DNA of 23,749 nucleotides from an uncultured Campylobacter sp. (GTDB taxonomy: Bacteria > Campylobacterota > Campylobacteria > Campylobacterales > Campylobacteraceae). The notes below the pieces were generated by a model, which was not told the origin of the DNA, did not search any database, and was given only the letters and a program-made list of their open reading frames with translations. Location of the stretch: NCBI RefSeq assembly GCF_938039205.1, contig NZ_CALHVM010000004.1, forward strand, positions 1 through 23,749, written 5' to 3'. Within the stretch, counting starts at the first letter, position 1. Every line of letters starts with the position of its first letter. Positions 1 through 7,220 of this stretch are shown here, piece after piece. A program made the position numbers and the translations under genes.

Positions 1-283
1 AAATTTTACTCGCTGCCTCGCCGTATTCGCCCTTGGTTTTTAGATGAAACGGCACATATTTTAAGCCGGAAATTTTCTCAACTACCTTTGGCGTTACGGT
101 TTTGTCGTATTTATAGCAAAACGGGCATGCGTAGCTAAAGACTTTAACTAGCGTGTTTTGCTCGACTGGTAGCGGTTTTTCTAGCTTTACGTAGTCCTCG
201 CCCTCAGTAAACGCGGCTGCGCTAAGGGCGCCAAACATCGCAACGGCTAGAAAGCCTTTGCTAAATTTAGAAAGTAGATTCAT
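1..283 (-). CDS. dsbA: DsbA-family thiol:disulfide oxidoreductase (partial, C-terminus beyond window)
   Basis: Reading the minus strand from an ATG at 283-281 gives 94 open codons running off the window edge. The first ~23 residues (MNLLSKFSKGFLAVAMFGALS) are a signal peptide, so the protein is periplasmic. About residue 52 the sequence SYACPFCYKYDKTV carries the thioredoxin-fold active site CPFC (E. coli DsbA has CPHC), followed by a DsbA-like helix. Known role of the family: it oxidises cysteine pairs in newly exported proteins and is re-oxidised by a DsbB/DsbI membrane partner. It is divergent from assT, whose product has a conserved disulfide; in uropathogenic E. coli the DsbL/DsbI pair is encoded beside assT. 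I infer that this enzyme serves AssT among its clients. The DsbB/DsbI partner is not in view, and the truncation prevents separating DsbA from DsbL. Confidence 0.85.
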   Translation of the reverse strand, partial: MNLLSKFSKGFLAVAMFGALSAAAFTEGEDYVKLEKPLPVEQNTLVKVFSYACPFCYKYDKTVTPKVVEKISGLKYVPFHLKTKGEYGEAASKI

Positions 284-441
284 GGAATGCTACTTAAAAT
301 GATTTCGTTTGCGCTAATTTTATATCCCCCCGCCGCCGCAAAACTCACGCTAAGATAAATTTTAGATTAATTTCATAAAATTTGGGCTAAATTTTAGCGG
401 AAAATATAAAAATTTGAATTATTCTCTAGATTTAAGCTATT

Positions 442-465
442 TATAATAATAGCGTGATTTTCACG
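442..465 (+). promoter_or_regulatory. assT promoter -10 box with small palindrome at the start region
   Basis: A perfect TATAAT lies at 442-447, with no convincing -35, as usual for Campylobacter sigma70 promoters. Just downstream, CGTGA (453-457) and TCACG (461-465) form an inverted repeat with a 3-base loop, extendable by a G-U and an A-T pair. It would sit around the transcription start, so it could be an operator or a 5' UTR hairpin. The assT ribosome site (AAAGGAG) is at 513-519. Confidence 0.55.
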
Positions 466-524
466 TTAGAAAGATTTACTAAAATTACGGCAACGAAACG
501 ATTTATCATTATAAAGGAGAAAAT

Positions 525-2372
525 ATGAAAAGAACTCTCTCATCATTCGCCCTGGCTGCGGCGTTACTGGGCGGTCTAAGTACGGCAGTGCTTGCTATCG
601 GCGGACCTAGCGGCGCGCACATCGACTACGCCGTCCCGGGCAAGATCGGCGAGGTGGTCGTAAACCCATACGACATCGCGCCTCTAACGGCGGTCATCAA
701 AAACGGCGGATACACGCTATCAAACGCAAAAGTCACTATCGTGCCGAAGCCGGACGGTCAGGTTATCAGCTACAAAGTCGCCGACAAGCATCTGCGCACG
801 CACGGCGGAATCCCTGTTTTCGGACTTTACCCTGACTATCAAAACACCGTCGAGGTCGAGTACGATAAAATTTACAAGGGCCAAACCGAGCATATAAAAG
901 AAACCTATAAAATTTACGCTCCGGCGATCTATTTGGAGAGCTCTGGCATGCCGTCTCAAAAGGGCGCTCTGTTTGATAAAATCGAGGTCGTAAAGGCTCC
1001 GAGCGCGAAATTTGCAAACCGCCTTTACTACGTAAATAACTTCGTAAATAAAACCGGCAAAGGCACCAAAGTCGTGTGGAACAACCCGGCAGGCGGCGCG
1101 ATCGAGTGGAACTATAGCCCGAACAACTTCATCCTAGACACCAAAGGCGAAGTGCGCTGGTACCTGGAGCCGAGTAAAATTTACGACCTCAAGCAGCCTT
1201 TTTCCGCGGGCGTCATGATGGGCTTTAAGCAAAACGACGACGGCGCGATGACGTGGGGTTACGGCCAAAGATACGCCAAATACGACATAATGGGCCGCGA
1301 AATCTTTAACCGCGAGCTGCCTGCGGGCTACAACGACTTCTCGCACTCCATGGACGTAGCGCAAAACGGACACTACTTCCTCCGTGCGGCAAACGCCAAC
1401 TATAAGCGCGCCGACGGCAAAAACGTCCGCACCGTGCGCGACGTCATCGTCGAGGTCGATCGCGACGGCAACGTCGTGGATGATTTTAGGCTGTATGAAA
1501 TCTTAGATCCGTATCGCGACATCGTGTTAAAAACGCTCGATCAGGGTGCTGTGTGCCTAAATATCGACGCTAGCAAGGCAGGCCACACCGCGAGCACGGA
1601 CGAGCTAGCCGCGATGGATACGAACGAAAAATGGGGCGACATCGTGGGCTCGGGCCCCGGACGCAACTGGGCGCACGTAAATAGCGTGGATTATGATCCA
1701 AGCGACGATAGCATCATCATCTCCAGCCGCCACCAAGACGCCGTTATCAAGATCGGCCGCGACAAAAAAGTCAAATGGATAATGGGCGCGCACAAAGGCT
1801 GGAAGGATCAGTTTAAGGGCTTCCTGCTCCAGCCTGTAGATAAAGACGGCAAAAAGATCGTCTGCGAGGACGAATACTCAAAATGCCCGGGCTACGAGAG
1901 CGAAACGGGCGGATTTGACTGGCAGTGGACGCAGCATACGGCATTTCGCATCGACAGCAAGTCTAAAAAAGGCGTAGTGTATCTCACCGTCTTTGACAAC
2001 GGCGACACTCGCGGTATGGAGCAGCCTGCGATGGCGGGTATGAAATACTCCCGCGCGGTCGTTTATAAAATCGACGAAAAAGCTAAAACCGTCGAGCAAG
2101 TCTGGGAGTACGGCAAACAGCGCGGCAGCGAGTGGTACAGCTCTGTTACTTCGCTAGCGCAATATCAAGACGACCTAGATAGCGTGATGGTTTACTCTGC
2201 AGTTGCCGGCATGCAGTTTGACATCGCCAAAGGCCGCCCGGTCGGCGTGCCTAGCCCTCACATCAACGAGTTTGAATGGGGCGCAAAAGAGCCGTCAATC
2301 GAAATCAAAATGACCAATGCGATGGGCTATCAGGCGTTTCCGTTTAGCCTAGAAAAGGCGTTTGAGAAATAA
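525..2372 (+). CDS. assT: Arylsulfate sulfotransferase (AssT), periplasmic
   Basis: PAPS-independent aryl sulfotransferase of 615 residues: it moves sulfate from one phenolic sulfate ester to another phenol in the periplasm, through a sulfated histidine. Residues 1-24 are a signal peptide ending VLA. An N-terminal beta-sandwich part is followed by the beta-propeller. Residues matching the E. coli enzyme can be placed: H274 (NDFSHSMD), H384 (NWAHVNS), R402 (SSRHQD) and H471 (WTQHTAF), the last being the likely sulfohistidine. The 18-residue distance H384-R402 equals E. coli H356-R374. C447 and C454 match the E. coli structural disulfide (C418-C424). The start has a strong ribosome site, AAAGGAG. 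The gene is noticeably GC-rich. It diverges from a dsbA-like gene, which fits the need for disulfide formation. Natural substrates are unknown. Confidence 0.95.
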   Translation: MKRTLSSFALAAALLGGLSTAVLAIGGPSGAHIDYAVPGKIGEVVVNPYDIAPLTAVIKNGGYTLSNAKVTIVPKPDGQVISYKVADKHLRTHGGIPVFGLYPDYQNTVEVEYDKIYKGQTEHIKETYKIYAPAIYLESSGMPSQKGALFDKIEVVKAPSAKFANRLYYVNNFVNKTGKGTKVVWNNPAGGAIEWNYSPNNFILDTKGEVRWYLEPSKIYDLKQPFSAGVMMGFKQNDDGAMTWGYGQRYAKYDIMGREIFNRELPAGYNDFSHSMDVAQNGHYFLRAANANYKRADGKNVRTVRDVIVEVDRDGNVVDDFRLYEILDPYRDIVLKTLDQGAVCLNIDASKAGHTASTDELAAMDTNEKWGDIVGSGPGRNWAHVNSVDYDPSDDSIIISSRHQDAVIKIGRDKKVKWIMGAHKGWKDQFKGFLLQPVDKDGKKIVCEDEYSKCPGYESETGGFDWQWTQHTAFRIDSKSKKGVVYLTVFDNGDTRGMEQPAMAGMKYSRAVVYKIDEKAKTVEQVWEYGKQRGSEWYSSVTSLAQYQDDLDSVMVYSAVAGMQFDIAKGRPVGVPSPHINEFEWGAKEPSIEIKMTNAMGYQAFPFSLEKAFEK

Positions 2373-2377
2373 AATTT

Positions 2378-2414
2378 AGCGGCTCCCGGCCGGTGCGCTT
2401 CGGGGACGCTTTTT
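2378..2414 (+). terminator. Candidate rho-independent terminator of assT
   Basis: Six bases after the assT stop codon, AGCG-G-CTCC can pair with GGGG-A-CGCT (one G-A mismatch, one G-U pair) around a GC-rich loop. It is followed directly by a run of T (2410-2414). The internal mismatch lowers confidence. Confidence 0.4.
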
Positions 2415-2543
2415 GGTAAATTTGGATTTTTGCGCTTGCGGCTCGGTTAAATTTGACGGGCCGCAGGCTTTAAATTTGGTTTTAAATTTACATCAAATTT
2501 GACGCTCGCTTGCACCGCGTGGATACGGCAAATTTGACTGCTA

Positions 2544-2602
2544 AAAAGGTAAAATTTAGGCTCGCGTTTCCATCCTTTGCGCTAGTCTAAATCTTACCTT
2601 TT
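2544..2602. repeat. Long imperfect hairpin, 24-bp stem
   Basis: The left arm at 2544-2567 begins AAAAGGTAAAATTTAG. The right arm at 2579-2602 ends CTAAATCTTACCTTTT. With one internal mismatch and a few G-U pairs the stem is about 24 bp, closed by an 11-base pyrimidine-rich loop (2568-2578). The A-tract/T-tract flanks would allow termination on either strand, but it lies about 170 bases past assT and is much longer than the usual terminator. Confidence 0.55.
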
Positions 2603-2606
2603 CCTG

Positions 2607-2668
2607 CCAAGCGTTTGGGAAAATAGGACTCCGAAAGACAATAGCAACGCCCGAACGCTTGGATTTTT
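2607..2668 (+). terminator. Second hairpin with T-rich tail; terminator or 3' end of an unlisted RNA
   Basis: CCAAGCGTTTGGG (2607-2619) pairs fully with CCCGAACGCTTGG (2650-2662), one pair being G-U, around a 30-base loop. ATTTTTA follows at once. This is terminator-like on the plus strand, only 4 bases after the first hairpin, yet no gene lies between it and assT. It may end a small RNA or act as a second assT terminator. Confidence 0.45.
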
Positions 2669-2749
2669 ACTGCTGCTTAAATTTACCCGTTTGCTTCACA
2701 AATTTTGCTTTGAATTTTCAAATTTACATCCTTGTTGCCGTAAAACCGA

Positions 2750-2778
2750 TATAATCAACAAAAACGGCGGAGGCGAAA
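2750..2778 (+). promoter_or_regulatory. Promoter -10 box and ribosome site for the DUF3737 gene
   Basis: TATAAT is perfect at 2750-2755, inside CCGATATAATCAAC. A purine-rich GGCGGAGGCG stretch follows at 2765-2774, just before the ATG at 2779. The 5' leader would be short, about 17-20 bases. Confidence 0.55.
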
Positions 2779-3618
2779 ATGCAAAAATTTGTCGAGCAAA
2801 AATTTATCGGCGAGCGCGCTATGTTTGGCGTAAAGGACGCGGAGTTTGAGCGGTGCGGGTTTGCGGCGGGCGAGTCGCCGCTAAAGCACGGGCAAAATTT
2901 GCACCTAAAAAACTGCATTTTCGAGTGGAAATATCCACTGTGGTACACCAAAAACGTCGCCGTGGAGGACGGGTTTTTGATGCAGACGGCGCGCGCGGGC
3001 ATATGGTACGCGCAGGAGGTTAGCTTTAAAGATACGCTAATCCAAGCGCCAAAATCCTTTCGCAGATGCCAAAATGTGAGGCTAGAAAACGTAAATTTGA
3101 CCCAGGCCGAGGAGACGCTGTGGAGCTGTAAGGACGTAGAGATAAAAAACGTCTGCGCGCGAGGGGATTATTTTGCGATGAACTGCGCAAACGTGCGCGT
3201 TTACGGGCTAAATTTAGACGGGAACTACGGCTTTGACGGCTGCAAAAATCTGCTCGTCGAGGATAGCAAACTGCTTAGCAAAGACGCCTTTTGGAACTGC
3301 GAGAACGTGACCGTGCGAAATAGCTTTATAAGCGGCGAATACCTCGCGTGGAACAGCAAAAACGTGACCTTTGAAAACTGCGTGATAGAAAGCTTACAAG
3401 GGCTTTGCTACGTGCAAAATCTCGTGCTGCGAGGCTGCCAGACACTAGATACGACGCTAGCCTTTGAGTACTCAAGCGTGGACGCTGAAATTTTAGGCGG
3501 CATAGCTAGCGTGAAAAACCCGCTCTCAGGCGCGATAAGAGCAAGCGAGATAGGCGAAATTATAATGGACGAGGAGTGCGTGGATCCGGCCGCTACTAGG
3601 ATAATTTTAGAAAAATAG
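2779..3618 (+). CDS. DUF3737 family protein, right-handed beta-helix type
   Basis: 279 residues; I recognise the DUF3737 family by the N-terminal GERAMFGV (11-18), GESPLK (31-36) and FEWKYPLWY (48-56) blocks. From about residue 95 to 225 there are imperfect repeats of ~20 residues with the pattern W/F-x-C-x-N/D-V-x-V/I-x-N (SCKDVEIKN, GCKNLLVED, NCENVTVRN, NSKNVTFEN, YVQNLVLRG). Such strand-turn repeats are typical of a right-handed parallel beta-helix. There is no signal peptide or membrane segment, so it is probably cytoplasmic. No enzymatic residues can be named and the family has no established function that I know of. It has its own promoter and stands alone between assT and an unknown gene. 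Cysteines are frequent in the repeats and probably form an internal ladder. Confidence 0.85.
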   Translation: MQKFVEQKFIGERAMFGVKDAEFERCGFAAGESPLKHGQNLHLKNCIFEWKYPLWYTKNVAVEDGFLMQTARAGIWYAQEVSFKDTLIQAPKSFRRCQNVRLENVNLTQAEETLWSCKDVEIKNVCARGDYFAMNCANVRVYGLNLDGNYGFDGCKNLLVEDSKLLSKDAFWNCENVTVRNSFISGEYLAWNSKNVTFENCVIESLQGLCYVQNLVLRGCQTLDTTLAFEYSSVDAEILGGIASVKNPLSGAIRASEIGEIIMDEECVDPAATRIILEK

Positions 3619-3937
3619 CGGTTTTTGCCGACTCGTATTTTTCACTTATACTTATGCTTGCGGTCGCAACTGCAAACGTAAGGAAATATCGTCCAAACTC
3701 GGTTGCTACTATCGGTTGCTACTATATGTATCCTGCTGGGCCAATTTCCGCTTCGTATACTTATTGCGAGCATAAGCGTAAAGTAAAAATTAAAATGCTT
3801 CGCTATATTGTTTTTTATTTAAATTTTGAAGTCAAATTTGGATTAAAAGTTTGCGGTCAAATTTGAGATTTAAGCCGTTTTTGGTTTAAATCGCCCCTTT
3901 AAACTAAAGAATTAAATTATTTAAATAAGGAAAAAAT
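3619..3937. other. Intergenic region with tandem 13-bp repeat
   Basis: No convincing gene: the only frame of any length (3654-3866) has no ribosome site and a composition like intergenic DNA. The stretch holds the perfect 13-bp tandem repeat at 3700-3725, an imperfect inverted repeat (TTATACTTATGCTTGC near 3645 against GCGAGCATAAGCGTAAA near 3767), and several TCAAATTTG motifs near 3829-3864. The last ~40 bases are AT-rich and probably carry the promoter of the next gene. Confidence 0.5.
3700..3725. repeat. Perfect tandem repeat, 2 x 13 bp
   Basis: CGGTTGCTACTAT occurs at 3700-3712 and again, without change or gap, at 3713-3725. Confidence 0.9.
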
Positions 3938-4777
3938 ATGTCGTTTTTTGAAAAATTAAAGCTAGCTTTTTACACGATTTGTCGCCCCGAAAAGCTTATT
4001 TCTTTTAGGCTAGCAAAGCCCGATCCGCGCTACACGCGCGAAGCGAATTTTACCCTAAAATACGGCGTCCTTCGCACCCATCAAAATATGAACGCCGTCA
4101 CGATCGCCTACGACCGTCTGTGCGAACAATATGCAGGTTTTAAGCCGCTTTTTATCATCGAAAACGCTCCGCAGTGCGAATACACGAATATGCACGCAAG
4201 CTCTAGTTTCGACGTGCTGGACGAGGAGGAGTATAATGCGCAAAATCCTGACGCGCGCGACTTTCCGGCCGCGGAGTTTCGTTTGATGCTGGACACCCTA
4301 AACAATCCCGAGTATAAGGCTGAAGTGAGCGAATTTTACGGTAAATTTAGCCTAAACTACCCGCATAAACTAAAAGCGCTAGAGTACATAAATACCCGCG
4401 ACTACGACGCTCTTGACGAGGATATCGACGTTTATTTGTGCCCTTGCGAGCGCAGTACGGACGTATTTGCGCGGATGATACAGGGGTATTTTGCGGATGA
4501 TTTTGAACCTGAGCAGACGTATGCGTTTATCTTGATGATGAACGAGCGATTCGGGTTTGAGTTTATCGGTATCGGCGCGACGTTAATGCTATTTTATCGC
4601 CGCGAAAATTTAAGCGATGCCATGGCCGAGGAACTACTGCAAGAACTGGCTAAAATTTACGATACGCCTTACGAAGCGATCAAAAAAGCCCTGTGGCATA
4701 GTGCGTTTGGCTCTCGTAAGACGCTCGTGCTTCCTTTTGCCGAAAATATCGAAGATACCGTAGTGGATGAGCTGTAA
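3938..4777 (+). CDS. Hypothetical protein, 279 residues, no family recognised
   Basis: I do not recognise this protein. The start is supported by AAGGAAAAAATATG. It is soluble-looking: no signal peptide and no strong membrane segment, rich in aromatic and acidic residues. A basic N-terminus (MSFFEKLKLAFYTICRPEKL) precedes a mixed alpha/beta region. A CPC motif at 168-170 is followed by an acidic segment (FADDFEPEQ), then a mostly helical C-terminal third (LSDAMAEELLQELAKIY). The isolated C-x-C pair might bind metal or be structural, but nothing else supports this. It is flanked by intergenic DNA on both sides, so it is probably monocistronic. Codon use resembles its neighbours, which suggests a resident gene. 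Confidence 0.75.
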   Translation: MSFFEKLKLAFYTICRPEKLISFRLAKPDPRYTREANFTLKYGVLRTHQNMNAVTIAYDRLCEQYAGFKPLFIIENAPQCEYTNMHASSSFDVLDEEEYNAQNPDARDFPAAEFRLMLDTLNNPEYKAEVSEFYGKFSLNYPHKLKALEYINTRDYDALDEDIDVYLCPCERSTDVFARMIQGYFADDFEPEQTYAFILMMNERFGFEFIGIGATLMLFYRRENLSDAMAEELLQELAKIYDTPYEAIKKALWHSAFGSRKTLVLPFAENIEDTVVDEL

Positions 4778-4802
4778 GATCGGAGTAAATTTTGCCTCGC
4801 AA

Positions 4803-4818
4803 GCTTAAAATTTTAAGC
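4803..4818. repeat. Perfect 16-bp AT-rich palindrome upstream of ilvE
   Basis: GCTTAAAATTTTAAGC is a perfect palindrome 25 bases after the preceding stop codon and about 75 bases before ilvE. It could be a weak terminator of the 279-residue gene or an operator for ilvE. No T-run follows. Confidence 0.5.
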
Positions 4819-4892
4819 CAAAATCTTAAACATTACAAAATTTTAAAGAAATTTTAGCTACACTCAGCAAATTTTATAAAAAAGGATACTAA

Positions 4893-5807
4893 ATGAACCC
4901 TTCCGAATTTATCTGGATGGATGGAAAATTAGTCAAATGGGAGGATGCTAAAGTCCACGTTTTAACCCACTCGCTTCACTATGCAAACGCCGTATTTGAG
5001 GGTACAAGAGCCTATATGACGGATAAAGGCTTAGCGATATTTCGCCTAAGCGACCACACAGCGCGCCTGCTAAAATCAGCCAAAATGACTATCCTAAACG
5101 TCAAATACACGCAAAAAGAGCTCGAAGACGCACAGGTCGAGCTACTTCGCGCAAACAAATTTAAATCAAACGTATATCTGCGCCCGATCGTTTATCTAGG
5201 TTACGGCATCATGGGTCTAGCCCACACAAAAGCTCCCGTAAATACGGCGATCGCCGCATGGGAGTGGGGTGCATATCTAGGCGAAGAGGGGCTTAAAAAA
5301 GGCATCCGCGTGAAAATTTCAAGCTTTGCTAAACTAAACGTCGGCGGTCAAATGAGCCGCGCGAAATCAAGCTCGAACTACCTCTGCTCGCAAATGGCAA
5401 ACTACGAGGCCAAAGAGGCGGGCTACGACGAGGCGTTGCTGCTTGATAGCGAGGGCTACATCTCCGAGGGACCGGGCGAGTGCTTTTTCATCGTGGAAGA
5501 CGGCGCGCTCATCACTCCTCCAAACGATAGCAGCCTAGCTAGCATCACGCAAGACACCGTCATCAAAATCGCTCGCGATCTAGGCATCGAAGTACGCAGA
5601 GAGCGCATCACTCGCGACCGCGCATACACTGCGGACGAGGCGTTTTTCACGGGTACGGCGGCCGAGGTCACTCCGATAAGCAATATCGACAACCGCGTTA
5701 TCGGCGCGGGCGAGCGCGGAGCGGTAACTAAACGCCTACAGGATGCGTATTTTGACGTAGTTTACGGACGCAATCCAAAATACGCCTCTATGCTAACTTA
5801 CATTTAA
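4893..5807 (+). CDS. ilvE: Branched-chain amino acid aminotransferase (IlvE)
   Basis: PLP-dependent fold-type IV transaminase, 304 residues, the normal length for IlvE. It carries out the last step of leucine, isoleucine and valine synthesis (2-keto acid plus glutamate) in the cytosol, and the reverse reaction. Diagnostic segments: HVLTHSLHYANAVFEGTRAY (22-41), the lysine for the PLP Schiff base K158 in SRAKSSSNYL (E. coli K159 in KAGGNY), and the signature EGYISEGPGECFFI (187-200) with the conserved glutamates. The ATG is preceded by AAAGGATACTAA. It is followed after 8 bases by an SPFH protein gene; the same pair occurs in C. jejuni, so they probably share a transcript although their functions are not obviously linked. 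Confidence 0.96.
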   Translation: MNPSEFIWMDGKLVKWEDAKVHVLTHSLHYANAVFEGTRAYMTDKGLAIFRLSDHTARLLKSAKMTILNVKYTQKELEDAQVELLRANKFKSNVYLRPIVYLGYGIMGLAHTKAPVNTAIAAWEWGAYLGEEGLKKGIRVKISSFAKLNVGGQMSRAKSSSNYLCSQMANYEAKEAGYDEALLLDSEGYISEGPGECFFIVEDGALITPPNDSSLASITQDTVIKIARDLGIEVRRERITRDRAYTADEAFFTGTAAEVTPISNIDNRVIGAGERGAVTKRLQDAYFDVVYGRNPKYASMLTYI

Positions 5808-5815
5808 GGAACAAA

Positions 5816-6922
5816 ATGCCGGCAGATTTGAACGATTATTTTAATAAAAAAAGAGGCTCAAGCGGCGGCGGAGACGATAACGGCGGCGATAGCAAAGGCC
5901 CAAAAGTAAATTTTAAAACGCCTGATTTTAAAGGATTTGGCAAAATTTCGGCCTTTGCCTACGTCATCATCGCGCTCGTGGCCGTGATCGCGCTCACGCA
6001 GCCTTTCGTCACGATAAACTCGGGCGAAGTGGGCATCAAGTCAAATTTGGGTAAATACGACCCGTCTCCGATGCAGCCGGGACTACACTTCTTTATTCCG
6101 TTTTTGCAAAAAGTCATCGTAGTCGATACGCGCGTTCGCCTCATCAACTACACGTCTGGCGAAGATATGGGCGAGGCTGCGCAAAAGTATGGCGCACAGG
6201 CTCAAGCGGGCATCATCCGCAAAAACTCGATCTCCGTTTTGGACGCGAGAAACTTGCCCGTCAGCATCGACATCACCGTGCAGTACCGCCTAAATCCGGA
6301 AAATGCGCCTCAAACGATCGCGTCTTGGGGGCTTAGTTGGGAAAACAAGATCGTTGATCCCGTCGTGCGCGACGTCGTGCGCAGTATCGCGGGTAAATAC
6401 ACCGCCGAGGAGCTTCCGACGAAGCGAAACGACCTAGCCACGGCTATCGACGAGGGTATCCGCAAGGATATCGACGCTCAGCCGAATAAACCAGTCGAGC
6501 TACTAACCGTACAACTGCGCGAGATCATCCTGCCTGAAAAGGTAAAAGAGCAGATCGAGCGCGTACAAATCGCTAAACAAGAGGCTGAACGAACCAAATA
6601 CGAAGTAGAGCGCGCAAATCAAGAGGCGCTTAAAAAAGCGGCCCTCGCAGAAGGTACGGCAAAGGCCGCTATCATCGAAGCTCAGGGTCGCGCGGACGCC
6701 GCTAAGATCGAAGCCGACGCGCAGGCATACGCAAACAAAGAGGTCGCAAAAAGCCTCGATCATAATTTGCTAAATTTAAAGCAGATCGAAACGCAGGCCA
6801 AATTTAACGAGGCGTTGCGCGAAAATAAAGACGCGAAGATATTCTTAACGCCTGGTGGAGCGGTGCCGAATATCTGGGTGGATACGAAGGATAAAGAGAA
6901 GCAAAGCGCGATAACGCAATAA
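5816..6922 (+). CDS. SPFH (prohibitin/stomatin/HflK-like) membrane protein
   Basis: 368 residues. A Gly/Asp/Lys-rich cytosolic tail (1-40, resembling the N-terminus of HflK) leads to one membrane segment at about 44-62 (AFAYVIIALVAVIALTQPF), then an SPFH domain (about 65-250) with INSGEVGIKSNLGKY, MQPGLHFFIPF and SIDITVQYRL. A charged, Ala/Glu-rich coiled coil at about 235-310 (IAKQEAERTKYEVERANQEA) is typical for oligomer assembly. Family members form ring-like scaffolds in membrane microdomains and often modulate membrane proteases such as FtsH; a specific partner cannot be named here. It starts 8 bases after ilvE, with GGAAC as a modest ribosome site, so it is probably co-transcribed. It resembles the C. 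jejuni gene next to ilvE. Confidence 0.88.
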   Translation: MPADLNDYFNKKRGSSGGGDDNGGDSKGPKVNFKTPDFKGFGKISAFAYVIIALVAVIALTQPFVTINSGEVGIKSNLGKYDPSPMQPGLHFFIPFLQKVIVVDTRVRLINYTSGEDMGEAAQKYGAQAQAGIIRKNSISVLDARNLPVSIDITVQYRLNPENAPQTIASWGLSWENKIVDPVVRDVVRSIAGKYTAEELPTKRNDLATAIDEGIRKDIDAQPNKPVELLTVQLREIILPEKVKEQIERVQIAKQEAERTKYEVERANQEALKKAALAEGTAKAAIIEAQGRADAAKIEADAQAYANKEVAKSLDHNLLNLKQIETQAKFNEALRENKDAKIFLTPGGAVPNIWVDTKDKEKQSAITQ

Positions 6923-7102
6923 TTTTTGTTTGGAGCGACTCGCCTTTTTTACGCTTTGCGGGCGAACGCTTTTTGCGAGGTCGGCTAAATTTAGTTTGGA
7001 TGGCTTTGCTTCGTTGCCGTTTGTAATCGCAAGCAAAGTCAGGTCCGCCGCTAAATTTACCTGAGTAACTCCAAAATCATCTCGAAACAGGTGTAGTTTT
7101 TT

Positions 7103-7139
7103 GCGAAGCGAAATATTTTTGCAAAAAACTTCGCCTTTT
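7103..7139 (+). terminator. Candidate terminator upstream of hisIE
   Basis: GCGAAG (7103-7108) pairs with CTTCGC (7129-7134), and CTTTTTA follows at once. The 20-base loop is AT-rich and permits an alternative pairing of GTTTTTTGC with GCAAAAAAC. It may end the ilvE-SPFH transcript, though it lies about 180 bases past the stop codon. Confidence 0.4.
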
Positions 7140-7142
7140 TAT

Positions 7143-7168
7143 GCTCAAATTTGAAGTCAAATTTGAGC
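7143..7168. repeat. Hairpin with 12-bp perfect arms, CAAATTTGA type
   Basis: GCTCAAATTTGA (7143-7154) is the exact reverse complement of TCAAATTTGAGC (7157-7168), with only AG between. It is a doubled copy of the CAAATTTG motif common across the window. TTTAAATTTT follows, so it may also act as a terminator. Confidence 0.7.
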
Positions 7169-7220
7169 TTTAAATTTTGCCCGTGCGCCGAGCCAAACCC
7201 GTAGCCGAAAGGAAATAAAA

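Larger units (their letters stand above)
2415..2778. other. Intergenic region assT-DUF3737
   Basis: No credible gene. The first part is rich in AAATTTG-type motifs. The middle holds two adjacent strong hairpins, listed separately at 2544-2602 and 2607-2668. The last ~40 bases hold the promoter and ribosome site of the DUF3737 gene. Confidence 0.6.
6923..7220. other. Intergenic region SPFH-hisIE with two hairpins
   Basis: No gene is apparent in 298 bases. It holds the possible terminator at 7103-7139 and the near-perfect 26-base hairpin at 7143-7168, listed separately. The hisIE ribosome site AAAGGAAAT lies at the end. Confidence 0.5.

Noticed and set aside
326..331. C6 tract upstream of dsbA as a phase-variation switch
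   Set aside because: Too short; Campylobacter contingency tracts usually have eight or more G/C.
3654..3866. Plus-strand frame of 70 codons
   Set aside because: No ribosome site; it spans the tandem repeat and AAATTTG motifs, and the translation has no protein-like pattern.
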